From Piezodorus guildinii (taxonomy: Eukaryota; Arthropoda; Insecta; Hemiptera; Pentatomidae): a DNA stretch of 64,000 nt. The position numbers and the translations under genes were made by a program. The stretch covers positions 51,969,313 to 52,033,312 of the forward strand of contig CM041298.1 in NCBI GenBank assembly GCA_023052935.1, written 5' to 3'. This document shows, one piece after another, positions 43,971-57,151 of the stretch (the stretch's first letter is position 1; the number at the start of each line of letters is the position of its first letter). Under the pieces are notes generated by a model. The model was not told the origin of the DNA, did no database searches, and saw only the letters and a program-made list of their open reading frames with translations.

Positions 43971-46066
43971 AAGAATTTTGTATTGCCTTATAAATAATTT
44001 TCTATCAATTATTTCATAAATAATTAGACAATAACTTACTATGCTGTACCCCTTCTTATATTTTATTTCTATTAAAACAATCGTGAATCCTCTGAAGCCG
44101 TTTATAATCGGATCCTATATTTTCACGGAAGACGAAAATGATAAAAATTAAATTAACCTATTTTACTTTCTACATTAGATTTTTTTTCAATAACATAAAT
44201 TTTAACAAGTCTTTGAAATAAATAATATCATTAGGTTGGTATATATTAAATTATATTACTCATTTTGAAAAATTATAAGTAATGATATGAATTCAATTGA
44301 AATAAAATAAAAAACGTGAATTTGTAGATTTTACGCATTTGCTAAATTTATTCATATGGAAAGAATGTTGCAACAGCTTAAACGTGGGACGATTGGAATG
44401 GAAAAAAAAAATATTAGCATCGTAATGGTGTGTATTTCTCCGGAAAAATTCAACGTGTAAGAGCAACAATTCTTCAATAAACCGAGCTATTTTTAAAATG
44501 ACTATGATTCACACATATTTTATTAGATGCCGATTTCAGATAATATACACGCAAACGGAATACAAATGATAAGACAATAGAACTACAAATTTTAAATTAT
44601 AAATACATGTATCATCTATAATCAGAAATACAGACGTGACTGAAAAACAGAAAATAGATACAGATTCATTGTAATCACCGAAAAAAAAAATATATAATAA
44701 AATAATATATATATATGTGTGTGTGTGTGTGGTGTATAATAATAATTCTTTACTTATTCTGAATAGTCCTGATACAATAAATGCAGTCATTTTCGATTTT
44801 AGGCTAACTATAAATACTTCTTGAAATTTATAAAAGAAAAAAAGTCTACTAATTGGCCTTAATTTATGTAATTTAATACGGGTGAAGTAAAGTATAAGGC
44901 AAGCTTAATATTAAGTATGAATTATAGTAGAATTCAAATTCCCCCAATTTATTGAACATATAAACCTATCTTGAGAAGTATTTATTGCTTGTTAAATAAA
45001 ATATTTATAAGATCTTCAACCTTGTTTAGTTCATGTCATAAAAAACCGTAAGTGCTTCTATATAAAAATTTCTAATTTTAAGTACTTTTAGTTCAGTAAA
45101 TTTCTCTTTAGGGTATGTTTTTGAGGTTTTCATAATAATTTAATTTTTTGTTTCAATATTTTTTCGACACCTGTCGGAAATTCGTACCTGTTTGTGCTTA
45201 CATGGTTAATGGATGTGTAATGGAATACGATAGGGTTTCTATTAGAAAAAAATGAATACCTGAACCTTCTTTAGGCAAAACATGAACGTAATGAAGAACA
45301 TTTTACGTAATTTTATAGCTTAAGAATAAGTTTCTATAACGTCAATCAATACGTATTATTACGACTGCACTCATATCCTATGTGACATTCGAAAGAATAA
45401 TGTGCTTTTGTCATAACATTATAATTTACGATTTTGAAAGGCAAATTTTAAAATATCTCTGTTGAAATATCATTGCAAAAATGTTTATTCTTGAGTTGAT
45501 CTTCGGTATATCCCATGGATGGAATTGTTTGCACACGTGCTGATAAGGACTCCATCAATGCTTCTCACACCTAAGATACTCAACATATAGAGTATTACAC
45601 TGGATTCGCTAAAGATTTTTTTATAACAATGTATTTTTTCATAAATATTTGTACGTATTTTATATATTTAAATTACATATATCGAAAAATAAATCCAGAC
45701 ATAGGTTGTTAAAAATCGTCTATTGTAAAAGCTTCATTTTCAGATTAATATTTTATTTTTATTATATTGTAAAGAAACCTAAATAAATGAAATCACACAA
45801 CTTTAATGATAAATATTAATTTTAAGAATAAATCAGGAAACATAATCTGAGAGAGTTCATGTAAAATCAGTGGCTTAACCAAGAATGATATCAAGATTTT
45901 TGAAAGTCTCGAAAATAATAATATTACTGAATATACTGAAAAGGAATAGTAATTTTAAAGAATCACACTTAATTTTTATTTCATCACTTTATGCTTTAAG
46001 CCCAATATACATTACGGGCCAATGCAAAATGACCACATTAAATTAAATTAAGTTTGCGTACTACTT
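43971..46066. other. AT-rich spacer with microsatellite
   Basis: Contains an (AT)n/(GT)n run at 44704-44731. The minus-strand frame that crosses it (44536-44790) is a repeat artefact. Nothing else recognised. Confidence 0.5.
44704..44731. repeat. (AT)n-(GT)n microsatellite
   Basis: Short compound dinucleotide run. Confidence 0.9.
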
Positions 46067-46345
46067 ACTTTAACTTACCATATACATGAAATGTATAGTA
46101 GGGGAAAGTATTGCGATCTTGAAAATTTGTAAATTTAAAACACGTTTTAGAGTCCCCTGTGTCCAAATGACTAAGTCTCACAAAATTGTCTCTATTTACG
46201 TGTATTTGGGAAGTTAAGCTCTAAAATAAGAAGCCGTACGAAACTAAAATTTCATATTTAAGATAAGTATAAGCCTGGAATGTTACAATAAAAATTTACA
46301 CCAAAATTGGCCGACCAGAAATGCCACTTTACTCTGTGTTATTTG
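46067..46345 (+). repeat. Family A repeat, left-end copy A4
   Basis: It starts ACTTTAACTTACCATATACA and has the hairpin-like CATATACAT/ATGTATAG pair in place of the A2 palindrome. It continues with GGAAAGTATTGCGATC, ACACGTTTTAGAGTCCCCTG and AAATTTCATATTTAAGATAA. It ends about 280 bp in, with the rest of the repeat missing. Confidence 0.75.
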
Positions 46346-49300
46346 TATTTTCTATTTAAAAATGATGATGAGGAAGTCTTAGAGGAAAAGAATAGTTTTT
46401 TAATACACCACTAGGTGTTGTCTCCCTCATGCCTACCCATGTCATGTTTATGACAGAAGAACATATTTGTTTGTATAATTTCTTATAGGTGCAAATAAAA
46501 TTATTGTGTCAAAACAAAAAATGTTTCCATTAAAACGACATAGTTCTTTTTCAACTTTTTAAAATTCTGATTAATTTAAAAATTGATTTCAACTAATGAA
46601 GTGTCACTATATTTTTTAATTTTTTTATTAATGCATAGGTCAGGCAGAAATGAAAAAAAAAATGTTGCATCCCGCTTCGAACAATTATTCATTGATTCCT
46701 GTTTTTGTTCTTTTTTTTTTCAACCAGATTTTTTCGGTATTTGGGAGACCAAAGAAAGAGGGAGCATCCCCTTTTGGTTTTTTTTTTTTTTCTTCTATGG
46801 CCTGTGTTACTGTACCTGTTAGTTGTTGCGGTGTTAAAGGACCATTTAATTATAATGAAGGGGGTCTCATAAAAACGATTAACATAAAAAAAAAAAATCT
46901 TGTATCCCTTTCTTTTTTTTCCTAAATTACAAGTAGCTCAGTTGAATAACTTCCTTCCACCCCTAAAAGGACCGAGCCGCAAAGCATAAGCAGGTGTCAA
47001 GAAGTAACCCAAACCGGGAAATGCGTATATTCTAAACAGAAATTGGTCACACTCATGCTGGATATAAGTTTTTGCTCGTTGGAACTTTGGTTCGGAATCC
47101 CGTTAGACGCTGCACGTGGGAACTCAGTTAGCGGGGGTGGCTCTCTGATGATTTGTTAAGTTTTCATTAGTTTTGGTTACGCTTCTTGAGGGGTTCTCAC
47201 GCCCTAACTTCCTGCCTTCCAGTCTCCTCCGTCTATTAATACACTCATATGAGTATTATACATAGTTAATTATCTTAGACATTCCCCATGGCCCAGATTT
47301 TTTTTTTCCTCCATGGAGGCCTAAGTACGTGTCGCAGATGTTCCCTAAAAAGCATAGGCAAAGCGACAATAGAACAAAGCGGGAAGGGTTGAACCGTTTC
47401 CCAGATGATGGGGATTACGTGGTTAATGGTCTCCTACCTTTTCTCCCCCCTCAGGAAGATCGGAGTCCCTCGTTAAATGTGCCTACCTCTGTCCAGGCAT
47501 CCAATGCATGTTGAAAAAAAAAAAAAAAAACATATCCAATGTAGTGTCTTCCATTATCTCCGTTAACGAAAACATCAAACCTACGAAAGGACTTATTTAC
47601 AAAACTCTACTTTTTAGTCAGCCTCAAGGAATGACGAGATAAATATCAGTGGCAAGTTGTGAAATCAATCTTCTGATATTTCAAAATAATTATAATATTA
47701 TATATTCCACTTTTGGTTTATTATTTTCAATAATGAACCTTTGTATTACCCCTCCCCATCAAAATTTGAGGGCTTACTTTCAAGAAACGTAAATACGAAT
47801 AAAAATAAAAATTAAAAAAAAATCCTTATGTCCTTTCGAGTAACTACGAAACTACATTTATTTTTTAAATTCGCCACAAAAATACTAGTCCAAGCAACAA
47901 TGATTCCTAACACCTAAACGTTGACATCACTGGTTATTTTTAACGAGGCGGCCGATTAAAGTGATTTAGTTCAATAGCTCAGTTATTTTTGAAGAAAGAG
48001 AAAAAAATTATTGGGTTTCTAAACCAACACTAGCGACTAATTATAAGTTATAAAAAGAGAGAGAAAAGAAAAAACTGAAATTTTTGCACATAAATACTCC
48101 ATAACTCAGTTATTTTTCTAAGATAGACAAAAACACGAATAGAGTTTTAGAATCAGTAAGGCGTGATAACCAAAAAAATCTAAAGCATAAAAGGAAAAAA
48201 TAAATTTATATCTTGCCTATATATATGCTTGTACTCCGTTATTTTTATTTATTTAGATATTAATGTTATATAGGCAGGTAGGGGAAGGGTTTTAAGGCGA
48301 TAAATGGCTAAATTAGTTTGAAAAAAAAATTTAAACAATCTTTTAATTATTAAAACCAGTCGTTTTAATGTAGCAATCTAGTTACTACTGCATTATATTT
48401 CGTTTCATATCTTTTTAAAAGGGAATCGAGTCAAAAATGGTGATCCTCTTCTATTTTGAATCGTATCCTAATTACCAGATATATCTGTTGTTCTAATGGC
48501 TAGATTTTAATGACCACTTGAACTTATAAAAAAAGAAATAAATAAATAAAGCAGTCCTTTAATATTAAAATATTTCTTGTGTTGTGCTCGCTTTGTTGGA
48601 CATGAACAAATTAATGTATATAATCCAATATAATAATAATAATAATAAAATAAAAGTTTGCAGTAAAGTTGCTGACCATTAAATTTGATCCGGATCATTA
48701 GTGATAGATGTTGATATTCACACTCCATAATAAGATTACTTAAGGTCAACCTTAGTATTCTTTTATTTTATTTTTTCGACTCATAGATTGCTCCCGTATA
48801 TAAAGGAGTATCAACGAGAGACCTACATTTACAAATGACATTGCAATAATATATTTGATGCATGATCTCATTAATATATTGAGCTATGTTCTCACGGAAG
48901 GAAATTACCAGTAGCTGATTGATTAAAGCCGGCAAAACGCAGTGTATAATCCTGTAATTTATAACAGGACACGCACTGAAGATGTCCTGCGATCCTGGGA
49001 CCCTCCAGCCTGGAGGCTCCAGGGGCTGCTTAGTATGCTCCGGCGAGGCTCCTTCATTTGCATGTCCTTTCTTCTTTCCTCTGTGTTTTTATTAATGTAT
49101 CTCTACCCCCGATGAGAAGATCCCACCCCAGGCCACCACTTTTTTTCTCCTCCCGACATTAACATAATCAGTTGTTTTTGTGCCCGGTTGCCTCTCGGTG
49201 AAGGGTCCTCATTGTTTCTTCCTTTATTAACGGTCCCAGGATTAGCGCCAACCGAAATTTAGGTCATATTTTATGGTGCCTATTTGAAGGGTACAAAAAA

Positions 49301-49683
49301 TTAATTCAAAAAACCAGTCTCGGTGCCGCTAGGGGTGCAACTGCTTTTTGCACCAGTACTGTCCTTACCCTCACATTTTTTTTTGTTTACTTTTTTATAG
49401 TCCACAACTTTTTTTTGTTTGTTGTCTTATACATTCACTAATAAAAGGCCTATTTACTAAATTAATTGCTCAAAAATTCAATTAAGGTGTGGTAATCGTT
49501 TATTGTAATAGGAAGGACATTTGAATATTAAAATATCTTTTTTTTTCTTTTTCTTTTATAAGAGTGGCCCAAAAAAACCAATGTGTGTATTTAAAAAAAT
49601 ATAACGTCTTACTCATGTAAAATTTCAAGTCATTACGTCATCCATAAAAAATATATAATAAGAAAGAAAAAAAATGTTTAAAA
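46346..49683. other. Mixed spacer, no gene recognised
   Basis: 46640-47520 and 48900-49380 are GC-richer with T and A runs. Short frames occur (46583-46925, 47329-47514) but are driven by homopolymers and show no domain. 47530-48900 is AT-rich with nothing recognised. Confidence 0.45.
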
Positions 49684-50315
49684 AATTTTTTTTAGTAAAA
49701 AATATATAAATATTCAAGCTCTGAGTACATCGTTTCAATGGATTTCCTTATTGATTTTATAATGTTTATGATAAAATATAACCTACACCATTGCAAAAAT
49801 AAACATAAGCAAATATGAATCTAGACGCCCCAAATAATGGCGATTATTAGAGTTATCTTGCCTCGTCCACCTTTCTGGATTTAACTCAAGAGGTTCAGGG
49901 TAGTCTGCCAATCGTGTACAACGATAACATCATTATTAATTCCTAAAATTACTAATAATTACATAATTACTAATTCCTGATAAGTAAAAATTATGCCAAA
50001 TATTTTTATTTTAATTTTTTTTAGTAAAAAATATATAAATATTCAAGCTCTGAGTACATCGTTTCAATGGATTTCCTTATTGATTTTATAATGTTTATGA
50101 TAAAATATAACCTACACCATTGCAAAAATAAGCATAAGCAAATATGAATCTAGACGCCCCAATAATGGCGATTATTAGAGTTATCTTGCCCCGTCCACCT
50201 TTCTGGATTTAACTCAAGAGGTTCAGGGTAGTCTGCCAATCGTGTACAACGATAACATAATTATTAATTCCTAAAATTACTAATAATTAAGTAAAAATTA
50301 TGCCAAATATTTTTT
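49684..50315. repeat. Direct tandem duplication, 329-bp unit, two copies
   Basis: Copy 1 (49684-50012) and copy 2 (50013-50315) match almost base for base. The differences I can see are about four single-base changes (for example AATAAACAT/AATAAGCAT and GCCTCG/GCCCCG), one lost A and a 21-base deletion near the end of copy 2. Neither copy codes for anything visible. Confidence 0.93.
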
Positions 50316-50386
50316 AAAAAATTGTACTTATATAATATAAACACATATATATAGTTAAATAATTTTTATTACTCAAAAGTTTTAAA

Positions 50387-50391
<5 letters not shown>

Positions 50392-50445
<54 letters not shown>
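50392..50445. repeat. (AT)n microsatellite
   Basis: About 54 bp of alternating AT, shortly after the tandem duplication. Confidence 0.95.
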
Positions 50446-50446
<1 letters not shown>

Positions 50447-52440
50447 TTATTTATTTTTTTATTATTGAAATTTACAACTCTATATTATAATACAACAAGT
50501 AAATATTAATGTGAACTTTAAAAAAATTATATATGAAAAATAAATCAATGAGTATGAATTTATAATATTCACTCAATGAAATAATGCCAAACATTACAAT
50601 ATCAACATAAAAATATTAATAAAAACAAAAATAGACTGAGGAAGAAAAAAAACTAGAGAAAAAAATCAAACGAACAAGGCAGATATAAGTAAGGTGGATT
50701 ATGAAAAAAATACCAAAAAAAAAAAATTAAATAAAACTTGACATCATAAAAGCATAAAATTCGAATAACTAGTTTTCATGAACTTCTAAAACATTAGAAT
50801 AAGAACATAACAAAATAAATTAATAGCCAACATTTAAAAAAAGATAAAATTAGAAAGAGATAAAACAAATCTAAACAGCTAAAAATACACAAAATAATTT
50901 ACAAAAAATATATATTAGGAAAATAATTTCTCTATTTTACTATAACAGTATATTTCACCCCTCCTGTATATTTCAGATAAGTAAGTGATATTAAAAAACA
51001 ACTTTTAATTTTATGAGTTTATTTTATTGATTTGATAATAGATTAATAATTTGTTTTCGTTTTCAGGTAAGCAATTATGGAAACGGATCTTATCAGATTT
51101 TTGTATGTAGACCTTTTACTATTATTTTATTTTAATGCATAGAATTATAAGAAATTAAAATTATTAAATTTAAATAAATTTTTTCAAATACCTTCAATGC
51201 TTCCAGAAGGTTTCTTAAGTTAGATACTAATTATATACTACTGATACTAATAATAATATCAATGAAAAAAACAAATTATTTTTTGTATGTACCATATTGT
51301 ATGTTTATTAAGTACGCACGATAATTATAATTAAATTTTATCAATGATTCATTTGACGAATCTTATTCATCTCCTTTATAGTAATTGAATTGTTGATTTA
51401 TTTAAAATCATTTGGGAGCATTTCTAGTAAGTCGACATTCAATCCTCTTCATATGGATATAAAAAAAAAAAGGTCATTGGAAAACATTTCGAAATCAAAC
51501 TAAGTGTCTAGCAAATAATTTTAATATTTCTCATAATAATTATATGTATATATGTTATGCAATTTATTTATTTTTGTTTTTTTTCACGATTGTAAAATGA
51601 TAATGTAGTGCTAATGAAAGTAAATGAAAATAATTTATGTTAAAAAAAAAAAAAAATTAAAGGTTTTTCCTGAATATAATAATTTTTCGATTCAAGAACG
51701 CATTAGTAAATAAATGAAGGATTTATCTCTGAGATTTGTAATAAATTGATTGAGCTTATCACAGACGTATTATTAGTAACAAACTGTACGATAACTTCGG
51801 TGTATAATGTTTCCCCCGTGGCATAATTACAGTAATTAGAGCAATTACAAGAAGTGACATCAATGCCTGGCTGTTGTTTAGTGGTCATCATTACGCTAAT
51901 GGTGGCATGTTATTGCTTTCACAGATCTCTCACCACTCTCAACCTCAAGTATATTATAAGATTAATACTTAATTAATTATATTTATTACTTTAAAATTTA
52001 TTCACGACTATTCTATGGCTTAGTAATATTAACAAAAAATTAAATATATATAAATTAAATTTTAATTTTAATATGATGTAACGTCCGTAATATATAATTT
52101 TCTAAATTTATTTTCGTTTCAATAATCAAAGTTATATTTTATTAGTATCATTTAATTTATCGGTTAATCAGTTTTTTTTTATAAATAATCTCCTGATTAT
52201 TTTTAAATATTAAAAACAAAATAGAGAATATATGATTGAAAAATACAAAAAAAATACCTAAATATAATTATTATAGTTTCAATGAATGGAACGTCTGTTC
52301 TTTAAACAATATTCAATTGTCAATAATGAAACATAGCATTGGGATAGCAATGTGATACTGAAAAAAAAAAAATCAAAAATATGTGTAGTAAAATATATAG
52401 TGTGAAGATATTGACGATTAAATATAAAAATTAATTATTC
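50446..52440. other. Very AT-rich spacer, no gene seen
   Basis: A- and T-runs throughout. A short stretch near 51060-51150 faintly resembles the right flank of family A. Nothing else recognised. Confidence 0.5.
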
Positions 52441-52718
52441 TGCGGTGTATTGGCGAGCATAACAGCCCCTTATGCCCAAGGTCGCAGGTTTAAACCTGAC
52501 TGGTGACCCTAGGATTTTTTAATAGGAGTGAAAAATCCATGGTTAGGTCCTTCGGAGGATACGTAAGATAATGGTCGCGAACCTATGCAATATCAGGTAC
52601 TCGTTAAAGATCTCTATCCTAATAAAACATGGATAGGCAAAATTTAGGACTCCCGCTGTAGAATCGTGCGATTAGCCACAGTAGCATAAAAGTGACGTTT
52701 AATAAATAAACAAACAAA
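52441..52718 (+). repeat. SINE S1, plus-strand copy
   Basis: The head contains CGAGCATAACAGCC...GGTCGCAGGTTTAAACC. The body has GGAGTGAAAAATCC, GGATACGTAAGATAATGG, CAGGTACTCGTTAAAGATC and GGACTCCCGCTGTAG, and the tail is GTGACGTTTAATAAATAAAC. Confidence 0.9.
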
Positions 52719-52871
52719 ATAAAAATATTGGACACAGACACATAGGATACATTTGGATCATACATATACACATACATTGGATCAAGTTTAAATTTGAAGG
52801 ATATATCTGAAGGGTTTGCCTCATACATTGTTAAATATTTTAATGATATAATAGAATTATAATTGATGAAT

Positions 52872-53045
52872 AGATGGGAGGATGCCGTCATTAAGGATTC
52901 CAGGGAACTTCTGAGCGTCCTAAACTAGAGAGAGGCCGCAAAAGACCGAGCTACATGGCGATGGCTCATTGAGGAGGCCTAGGTCTAAGCTGGGTAGCGC
53001 CACGGATGATGATGAATTGATAATAAACTATTGTTGAAAGAAAAG
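52872..53045 (+). pseudogene. LINE ORF2 C-terminal relic (RTE-like)
   Basis: Translation gives WEDAVIKDSRELLSVLN, a stop, then REAAKDRATWRWLIEEA followed by further stops. The W.D.V..D...L......A.DR..WR.L.EEA pattern is the usual last block of RTE-like and related LINE polymerases. A short A/T-rich 3'UTR with GATGATGAT follows. Stops make it inactive, and the 5' part is lost. It differs in sequence from the fragment at 37020. Confidence 0.65.
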
Positions 53046-54226
53046 ATTTTCTATTTACTGAAATAATGATAAATATAATTTTATGTATAATATTTTTATT
53101 GATCCAAACAACTTTTATTGGTTGTTAGGGGCGCCTCCGGTTTTTTCATTTCTACAGCTATATATATTAACCATATAAGAAACATTAGCATAATTTATTA
53201 GGCAGTAGAAGAAGTAGTAGAAAGTAATAATTCCCAAAATTATAACAGATATCTAAATAATTATTTTATTTTCCTTATACATTATAAGGCATTGCTTTTT
53301 CTATTTTAGAAATTCATGTAATACAATATCCTCCTAAAGTTTCACATTTTAAATTTCATTCCCAAATACTAAATTTCCTTAATTTTATAATTTAAATTAT
53401 TCCAGAAGGGGAGACTTACCCCTTCTATACCGATCCTACCTGACTACACCTGGTATTGGAATATTCGAATTTTTAATCGTAATTTGTACTCTTAAGCATG
53501 TGAAATACCTTTGAAAATTTACTGGATTTGTCGAATAGACAATATTAAGTTATTATCTCGCTTGTAGAGGAGACTACATTTTCACATTTTGAGGCCGCGA
53601 AAGGTGAGAAGCTACCGAGTGTGGCCGAAAAATAAACCTAAAATCCGGCGGACACCCAGGCCGTCATTCAATATCCAAAAAGATCGATATGAAACCCGAT
53701 ACCCAAAGGAGCTTGTACTACCTGTCTTTTCGAAAACGTTTTGCATCGTCGAACAGGCGGTCTCTTTGGATTTTTTTTTCTGAGACGAATTTTGACACTG
53801 GTTAGCCAACTGGTTATTTTCTACCCAGATATTTTTTTATAATAGATTTTGTCTTAGTGTTCATTCCCTTTTAGTGTTTAACGCTAACAATAAATACTTG
53901 CGTACTATCTAAATACTTACGGATAAATACTAACTGATAATTAATTTATGACAACAGTTAATCTTAGGAGGTGAGTATAACTGTACACTTAGTCAAAGTG
54001 TTCAGTCTAATATGTAAAGGGGACACTAAAATTTGTCTGCCGAAATAAAAAAATTCGAAAAGGATTGATACAGAACAGACAATAACTTTTTCGTGACATT
54101 TTACTAATAGACCGAAGTCCCATCATAAGCTTTTTTAATAAATGAAAAACAGTATCTGAAAAATCTGAAAAGAAATATTTTATATTTGCACAATATTTAC
54201 ATCACTAATTTATTTAAATTTAAATT
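53046..54226. other. AT-rich spacer with a GC-richer patch at 53580-53790
   Basis: The patch has overlapping 64- and 65-codon frames on opposite strands and an AAAG-GTGAGA string (a possible splice donor). I see no domain, so I leave it uncalled. Confidence 0.4.
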
Positions 54227-54510
54227 TGTTTTGTTGATTCTTTTAACGCCACTTTATGCTACTTTGGCTAATAGAATGATATTACAGGGTGAGTCCTATA
54301 TTTCACCTATCCAGGTTTAATTAGGAAATGAATCTTTAACGAGTACCTGAATGATGATACAAGATCGAGGATACCATTTTACGTCCCATCCAAAGGACAA
54401 TATACAAGGACTTTCTACTCTCTTTAAAGAATCTTACAGTCATCATCCCTTTTTGAACTGGCGAACTTGGTCATAGAAGACTTGTGCTAGCCACTACGCT
54501 ACATATGGCC
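54227..54510 (-). repeat. SINE S1, diverged minus-strand copy
   Basis: It contains TTTAACGCCACTTTATGCTA, GGTTTAATTAGGAAATGAA, TTTAACGAGTACCTGAATG, TTTTACGTCCCATCC and the reversed head GTGCTAGCCACTACGCTACA. Confidence 0.8.
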
Positions 54511-54590
54511 CATGTTTTAATATTTCAGTTGTGTTTAATGTTACTTAATTTAATATATATGTCCTATTTATAAACAGGTTTGTTATCTAA

Positions 54591-54705
54591 TCATAGAGGC
54601 TGGGTAGTCCCAAGAGAGTCTCCCTACCCCAAGTTTGCCCCACGCCTAAAAAATAAGTATTCTATTACAGCCGGGATCGAACCCGAAGAATAGTACTGTT
54701 TTTAA
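54591..54705 (-). repeat. SINE S2, truncated minus-strand copy
   Basis: ATAGAGGCTGGGTAGTCCCA, AGAGTCTCCCTACCCCAAG and CAGCCGGGATCGAACCCGAA match the head and proximal body of S2. Confidence 0.7.
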
Positions 54706-55980
54706 ATAAATACCTCTTTTATATAGGGGATTTAAATTTTATATAAACAATAATGTAAACTTACGGTATATTATATAATAATAATAATAATAATGAAGCT
54801 TCTATTTACAAAAAATGAAAAATAACATAGTAATTCTACTTTACACACAAGTCCGGATGATTTTTTTCATCTTGGTATCAAACACAGATAAACACACATT
54901 TCTTATTTAATCTGTAAAAAAAGTTCTATAAAAAACCTACATTTAAAGAAAAAATAAAACAATCAGCTTTAAATATGGAATATAATATAAACAAATTTAA
55001 CTAAGTGTTAGTTCTCTTTCGGTTGTAACGTTCGAGGAAATATTTAGTGTAGTTACCGATTTTTTGTATCCAGGGTTTTCCGGAAGTTGTTTTGTTGAAG
55101 TATGCAATAATTTGGGTTAGAACTTATTTCTGATTTGTGGAAAGCTCTAACTCCTTAAGCATCGAGGATATTTTAGTGAACCGGAGATAGTTATTGATTA
55201 TTCACATTTATAAATTTTGGATTCTTTTAACTTTCCTTTAGTGTAAGCAGAGTGGGCTCTGTACTTTTATTTTTATTTTTAGGTGTATTAAAAAGGTCCA
55301 TTATTGAAAATAATAAACCAAAATCTACCGATCATCTGTCAACTATTGTGAAACATTTTCTGCCAGTCCAAGAATTCCACTTCTTTTAAGCCGCAAGGTT
55401 ATACTCTTAATGGCCATTATCGAGTATAATTAAAAATCATGAGGGTAAAAGGAAACAGTCTACTTTATACAGCTATTAGTAAAGTTCCAATTAGTTACCT
55501 GCAGAGTAGAGACACTTAATCAGCTCAATTAATCTCCGAGTATACTAATATTGTTGTGAAAAAATAGAGATTATTTGTATTAATTTTATTTTTATTTTTA
55601 TATAATTAAGGATATTAATTATATATTTATCCCATAATAAGGCTTTTATCCTTAATGAGCTAAGACAATTAAGACGTGCTATGACACCCGACTAGGATAT
55701 CATAGAGCTTAGACGTTCGATAAATCATATTGACGCCTAGCTCTAACTAATACAGTGAGGATCCAATTACAGATCTCTCCTTCCTGACCTGAATTCAAAA
55801 TGTCCTGGATATAGATTGATTATATTTCTCCTCTCTTTATTTCAAATATATCAACTTGTTATTTATAATGTATTAGGTGTTTAAATAATAAAAACGTAAG
55901 TTTAGCTTCTACGCGTGTTTCTTATTTAATTGAATCTCTAATAACTATTAATTCAATTTTTAATTTCAATTATCTATGTA
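54706..55980. other. AT-rich spacer, no gene seen
   Basis: A (TAA)n run near 54774-54794. Nothing else recognised. Confidence 0.5.
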
Positions 55981-56774
55981 TAAAATATAGTGAAAATTTT
56001 CGAATTTGAGTTTTCAAAGAAAATAATCCTTGAGTCCAAACGAACAAGTTCCGCAAGTATAGCTTAAAAATTATAAGTTGTATAACATTGAAATTTTATA
56101 TTTCAGAAGCGTATATACCAGAGATGTTATAGTAATTTATAAACGAAATCGATGAGCCAAGTGAGCCACTTTATACCATGCATTTTGCACATTTTTACGA
56201 TTTTCTCAAAAACGGCTCTTAACGATTTTGATTAAACTCCGTTTATCTATGTGAAATTTAATGGGCTTTAACTTCATGTAGGTTCTATTCTGATTAAAAT
56301 AGTCTGATGGGGCTTAAATGCCGAAATTTTTAAATGTTCTTCCTCTAAAGCACCTTTAATTTTGTAGATTCGGAAAATGTAACCATATCTTGTTAGTATT
56401 GATAAAAATTGAGTTAATATATAAGTTGAACGGATTCGATATCCAACTAACGCAGAAGAAAGTAAAAAAAAAATTGTTTATACATTTTTTGTGTTTTTGA
56501 ACATAATTTAATAAAGATATTGAAACGTTGGAAAGATAAAACATTTTAATACAAAAATTGATATAGATCAAAATTGTAAAGATAAATGGAAAGTGATGAA
56601 AATCCGACAAAACTAACTAATTATAGTAGATAATAATATAATAGATTATTTAATAAAACACATGTTTCCATAGTAATTCAATTTAATAAGTTCTTTAATA
56701 GTTTCACACATTTTTGTCTCTAACTGTATTTGGAAATTCTTTAATGGATTTTAAAAACGGAGGTAAGTGAAAGT
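55981..56774 (+). repeat. Family A interspersed repeat, copy A3
   Basis: Landmarks in order: GTGAAAATTTTCGAA, CCATGCATTTTGCAC, ACGATTTTCTCAAAAACGGC, GATTTTGATTAAACTC, TAGTCTGATGGGGCTTAAAT, TTTGTAGATTC, GATAATAATATAATAGATT and the right end GTAAGTGAAAGT (56763-56774). The left inverted end is missing. The 84-codon minus-strand frame here resembles one at 18243-18440 only because the repeats are homologous. Confidence 0.85.
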
Positions 56775-56814
56775 CGTATACTGGATACACCATATTTGTA
56801 TTAAATTTATTGGT

Positions 56815-57151
56815 ATAATTTAATAGTCTTTAATATCATGTAAAATTCTTCATGATTGAAATAGTCTGACAGGGTTTAAATATTAATATATTCTAAATTT
56901 TCTTCCCATGAAGTACTTGAGGAAATTAACCATTTCATTGTGTAGCATTGATAAAAGATGAGTAAATGCATAAGTTAGGCGAGTTTGATAACCTACTAAA
57001 GGAGAAACGAGCAAACATTTTTTTAATTTTTTTTTTGTTAACATAAGTATATAGATTTATGATATACCATACACCGGTGTGCAAGCTGTAAATCGAAATG
57101 CAGAAAGATGAAAAGGACATAAACTCAAGTGATCATTGTATATAATAATCT
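56815..57151 (+). repeat. Family A repeat, copy A3b, left part (split by a LINE)
   Basis: It begins inside the repeat (TTTAATATCATGTAAAATTC, AGTCTGACAGGGTTTAAAT, AGCATTGATAAAAGATG, ATGATATACCATACACCGG) and stops at TATATAATAATCT, where the LINE enters. The matching right part resumes at 58231. Confidence 0.75.
57137..57151. repeat. Probable target-site duplication (left), imperfect
   Basis: TGTATATAATAATCT here against TGTATTTAATAATTT at 58231-58245, with 13 of 15 bases the same. Confidence 0.65.

Noticed and set aside
46583..46925. Overlapping frames of 79 and 91 codons
   Set aside because: Rich in Phe and Lys from homopolymer runs, no domain, two frames compete for the same DNA.
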